In this document: positions 60,180 through 64,000 of the stretch, piece after piece
Layout of the letters: each line of letters starts with the position of its first letter
How positions within the stretch are numbered: position 1 is the first letter of the stretch
Assembly: GCF_964204865.1 (NCBI RefSeq)
Contig: NC_135255.1
Coordinates: forward strand, 14,413,135-14,477,134
From: Styela clava
Lineage: Eukaryota > Chordata > Ascidiacea > Stolidobranchia > Styelidae
Length of the DNA stretch: 64,000 bases
Reading direction: 5' to 3'
Program-made: the position numbers and the translations under genes
Notes under the pieces: model-generated
What the model saw: the letters and a program-made list of their open reading frames with translations, nothing else
Told to the model about the DNA's origin: nothing
Databases searched by the model: none

Positions 60180-60409
60180 CGGATGAAATGAATTTTTTAC
60201 TTAGTTTTCCTTTTTTGGATACGGTATATCTTTGCATTAGCCCATTTGTTTGCCTTTCATTATTCTCAGATTATTTTGCACACTGTGTTCAAATTGATTA
60301 AATGATCTTGAAATTCTTTTAACAGAATATCAATCATCTCACGAATAATCATGTAAATAAATATCTGGATAATATCCAAAACTGCTATCTGTACAATACA
60401 AAAAACAAC

Positions 60410-63400
60410 ATGTCGAATGAATCCGTGCAACAGCTTTTTTCTAAATTTCCTGTAACTGAATTACGGGCCCTTGCAAAAAAGACACGTCATGAAATTGAAA
60501 CGAAAAAGGAAGATTTGAGACAAATGGTTGGCGAAAGATATCGAGATCTTATAGAAGCTGCAGATACAATTGCAGAAATGAAAAAATGTGCTGTGAATGT
60601 GAAGGAATCGGTCTGTAGCGTACAGAAATATAACGCGACGGAACTTAAAGTGGATAAATTAGCATATTCGAAGCCGAAGGAAAATGTTTTCTCGGTGGGC
60701 AGGTGGGTTTTGATATGTTAAGCTCTTTTATTCCAGGATGGGTATGGTATTATTATTTCAAAAACTTTCTTTTTTCAATTTTTTTTTGGCATTGTACTTG
60801 GCTTCATTTTGTGTTCAATATCTTATCATTAGTTCAGCATCATATGAAATTTTGTAGTTATTTTTTGAGCAACCATTGAACTTTTTCATAATTATTATGT
60901 GTCAATTATCAGTTTTGTTTGCATCTCTTAGTTATCTGGAGCTATCTGCTCAAGTCAAGTTATTGATGGAAGTGTCGGAAACAATATGGTCTCGAATTGA
61001 AGGTGGAAATATGATTGAAGCAACCCATCTTTATATGCAGGTACACTATATAATACATTCGTTTTTTTTTTTTCAGTCCATTCCTATGACCATATCATCC
61101 CGATAAAAAGCTAGGGTTCTAAGATTTGTATATCTAATTTTTTTTTTCAAATTATTTAATATAAAAAGTGTTCTTAGAGAAATGTTATAACGAATTGTTA
61201 ACATTCAATAAAGCAGAATTTGTTTACTTTAACACATCCTGGGTCAAGTTTTTTTGTACGATAACTGATGATGATTGCTATTTTTTTAACTTGAAGTTAT
61301 CAGCTGGTAAACTATCATTTTATGATTCCAATTTATGTTTTTCATACCTGCTATAATTTAAAGTTGATGAATTTTGCTTTAGAGTCGACAAGTGTTAAAG
61401 AACCTTAGTCTAGATGGTTCAACGACATACTGCCCTATATTACAATGGTTTCCTGTGTTGGGACAACAAGCACAAGCTCTCGATAACTTGCGATCTACGA
61501 TTCTTACAGAGTGTAGAAGACTTTTAAAAGACAATGCCCTTCACTCTAAGTCTATATCAGAAGCTTTATGTTCTATTATATTGTTAGAAGAATCGGACAT
61601 TACAAAAGCTTTCAATGAGTTTATGGATGCCAGGTTTTGTGCAATAAATGAAAAATTTTTGTCAAGTGAAGAAGTTGGAACAGCAAAATTATGTAAAGTA
61701 GTTACTCTGCTTGCTGCAACATTAAAGCAAGCACATGTTCTTTTCGTAGCACAGGTACAAAATTCACAATCCGCTGAAGAAGGTACTATCAAAAGGAAAT
61801 CAAAAATATCTATCTCCACTGGTTATGATATCGGTTTAGTTCAACATGCCCTCAAAGAATCATATAAATCTTTCTCTGAAAAATGTACAGACTATGAAAA
61901 ATCCGGGTCCACATGTGAAGAGAAGTACTGGAGCAAACATCTCCCTGATTCAGTGGCAAGATTGAAATCATTACACATTAGTGAAACAAACTCTGCACTC
62001 ACACCGGACTTTGTTCAATCAACTTGTTCTCAATGGCTTGAAAAATGTGAGAATTCAATCAAAAATGGAATTCTTGAACTTCTTTCCTATGTCAATACTT
62101 TTAAAGCGCTTGCTGTGATGAGGCAATCAATTTGGAATACTATCATTGAAATAAGCGATGTGAAACCAAAAATCTCAAATGAAACTGATGCCTGGAAAGT
62201 AGGAATTCTTGATTCTGGGGATTCGAAGCCTACAGAATGGGAAGCTTCGTGTATTTCCACGTTAGGTCGACGCCTTTCTTTATGGGATGAAATATTAAAA
62301 AGTCTTTTCTTGGATAAAGTCAAATCTTTGTCACAAAATTCATTTTTTAATTTACTCGAAACCGGTAAACAAAAACTTAATGAAGCACTAGAAAATTTAA
62401 AAACAATATCACTAAACTCAGAAACAACAAACGAATTTATATGGCACGAATTGTCCAGCGATATTCTTCCTGACACTGCCTGGAAACAAGTTTCATTACG
62501 AAGAGGCAAAGAAGTCAAAGGGAGACTTGCATTGAAAGCATTAACTGTCACTCCACCTTTACATAATTTATGCCAACAACTTGACTCCAGTATGAGGCAG
62601 GTTATAGGTGACCTTAGTTCCTACATACCCAACGTTAATATGGAAAATCAACCTGACAGAAATCTAGCATCTGAGAAAAAATCTTCACCAGTTGTCAGCA
62701 AGGAGGAAAAAGAAAAAATATGTTCAGATTTTCAACAAGCTTGTGTGGGTTGTCTACGCGGTATGCTAACAGCTTTACATGAACGAAAATCATCTCTTAC
62801 AGAAAGGTTGTCGTCAGAAATTAGTTCTGTAGATGAAATTTTATTCCTTGCTATGTTTTGTCGAAACTTTTGTGTTTTATGTGATGAATTCCAGACCGGT
62901 TGTTCTCTCGGATTAGAATTGAGGGAAGAGAGTACATTGAAACGACAATTGAGCTCTAGCATGAGTCAAAGCACTCTTGCACAATCTGTACAACCAACGA
63001 TTTCACCTGCATGGGAAGAAATATGCAGCAATATGTCTAAAGAAAGTGACACATTTTTGCAATTATGGTCAGATGCCACAGTATCCAAAGCAATCACAAA
63101 ATTCAAGTCTTCTGTATTAAATCTAAAACTAGCAATAAATTTTTTCGACACAATGCCTACATGGGACAATGTCACAATTGAAGAGGAAAGTGAAACTGGT
63201 TCTAAAGTGAAGTCGGAGATCAAATTGCCTATGGCTGTTTCTTGGCCTGTTCAAGAATTATTATATGATGTTTGTGAAAATATAAGCAGAGTCGGAGGAC
63301 ACTCAATGAGTAGAACAACTTTGCAAAACGTTGCACAGTCTCTGTTATTCGGTGTTTTACATTCTTATGTGGAATTGAAAAAAGTAGTCTTGGAATCTGT

Positions 63401-63992
63401 TAAAATAGCTGCCAGCAACAGTACAAGTCTATCAGGAAGTCTCCCTTTTACAGTAACGCAATCATGGGCTTTGCAAAGGCTGTATGATCTTCGTACACTC
63501 CATGGTTTATTACACATGTCGCAGGTTCGAAAAACAACGAAAGATGATTCGAAAGAACATCTTTACGATGTTCCTAAGGATTCTTATCATGATCTTGTAG
63601 ACTGGTTGGAAAGTTATATTGATCCCTTTGATCTTGATGTGTTTTCACCGCATTTGATAAAAAATATCCAAAGGAGTATTCAATGTTCTTCTGTTATGCT
63701 TGGTTTTATCTCAGCTTCTGATAAATCTGACACCGTTCAATCATCTCATTCGGCAACAAAATCTGGAGGAAATTCACACAATATATTACCACTTACTCCT
63801 GACTGTGGAAGGTTAGTAGCATGTATTTTTATTTCAAATTCAGTTGAATGGCTTGAATCCCTAGCGCCAATGGCCAAGTTCTCACAGGATCTTGAACCTA
63901 AATTAAACGTTGAGGATATGGGTTCAAATCTCATGATTACTATCTCGCCTAATGTTAAAAAATTGGGCAGGGAATGTCGAGCTGGATTCTAG
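60410..63992 (+). CDS. COG1: Conserved oligomeric Golgi complex subunit 1
   Basis: Three exons (60410-60702, 60932-61040, 61383-63992) join in frame to 1003 residues (human COG1 has 980). COG1 is in lobe A-B bridging of the COG tethering complex, which directs retrograde vesicle traffic within the Golgi. The N-terminal signature is near identical to vertebrate COG1: ELRALAKKTRHEIETKKEDL followed by RQMVGERYRDLIEAADTI at about residues 17-55. Exon 2 gives AQVKLLMEVSETIWSRIEGG and ATHLYM. The large third exon continues through the helical CATCHR-like body and includes LTPDCGRLVACIFISNSVEWL. The stop TAG is 8 bp before the window end; I cannot rule out that the true gene splices out shortly before it. 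An acceptor-like TTCTTTTAACAG ends at 60325, 85 bp before the ATG. Confidence 0.92.
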
Positions 63993-64000
63993 ACTACAAC

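Noticed and set aside
1-64000. CRISPR arrays, tRNA or rRNA genes, bacterial operon features
   Set aside because: Nothing in the window supports them; the DNA is eukaryotic nuclear sequence.

Overview
The window is AT-rich animal nuclear DNA. It holds spliced genes with GT-AG introns from about 80 bp to several kb and many class II transposon remnants. The gene set (EHD endocytic ATPase, the axonemal protein DRC5/TCTE1, MTFMT, PET117, RBM25, a DZF-domain RNA-binding protein, ataxin-10, COG1) is metazoan. Single-copy-looking invertebrate proteins, compact gene spacing, an overlapping gene pair and 3'-splice-site-like AGs just upstream of several start codons would suit a tunicate (ascidian). 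That placement is an inference, not something the sequence proves.

Layout. 1-3.6 kb: repeats, a decayed LINE reverse-transcriptase tail, a foldback element and a tRNA-like SINE. 3.6-18.4 kb (+): EHD1/3-type gene in ten coding exons, with introns hosting a split hAT transposon, a complete hAT-type element with a perfect 8-bp target duplication, and MITEs. 18.4-22.8 kb: 3' region with a tandemly duplicated poly(A)-signal block, then mostly featureless DNA. 23.0-26.1 kb (+): DRC5/TCTE1 with a near-perfect RFX X-box upstream. 26.3-29.0 kb (-): MTFMT and PET117, whose coding regions overlap by 32 bp. 31.8-34.4 kb (-): RBM25, coding region in one exon. 35.6-36.6 kb: complete hAT-type element. 39.4-58.1 kb (-): one 33-exon gene encoding a predicted 1432-residue protein with a Q/G/Y-rich low-complexity N-terminus, a DHX9-type dsRNA-binding domain and a ZFR/ILF3-type DZF domain. 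58.1-58.75 kb: short divergent intergenic region. 58.75-60.06 kb (+): ataxin-10, one exon. 60.41-63.99 kb (+): COG1, three exons, ending 8 bp before the window edge.

How the genes relate: most are independent housekeeping genes. PET117 (cytochrome c oxidase assembly) and MTFMT (formylation of initiator Met-tRNA in mitochondria) both serve mitochondrial respiratory-chain biogenesis, and their overlap suggests one transcription unit. RBM25 and the DZF protein are both RNA-binding nuclear factors. DRC5 is a ciliary gene and carries a matching ciliary promoter element. The most unusual object is the DZF gene: exon phases close perfectly across all 33 exons, and its architecture (low-complexity region, DHX9-like dsRBD, DZF) is not one I know from human or fly.
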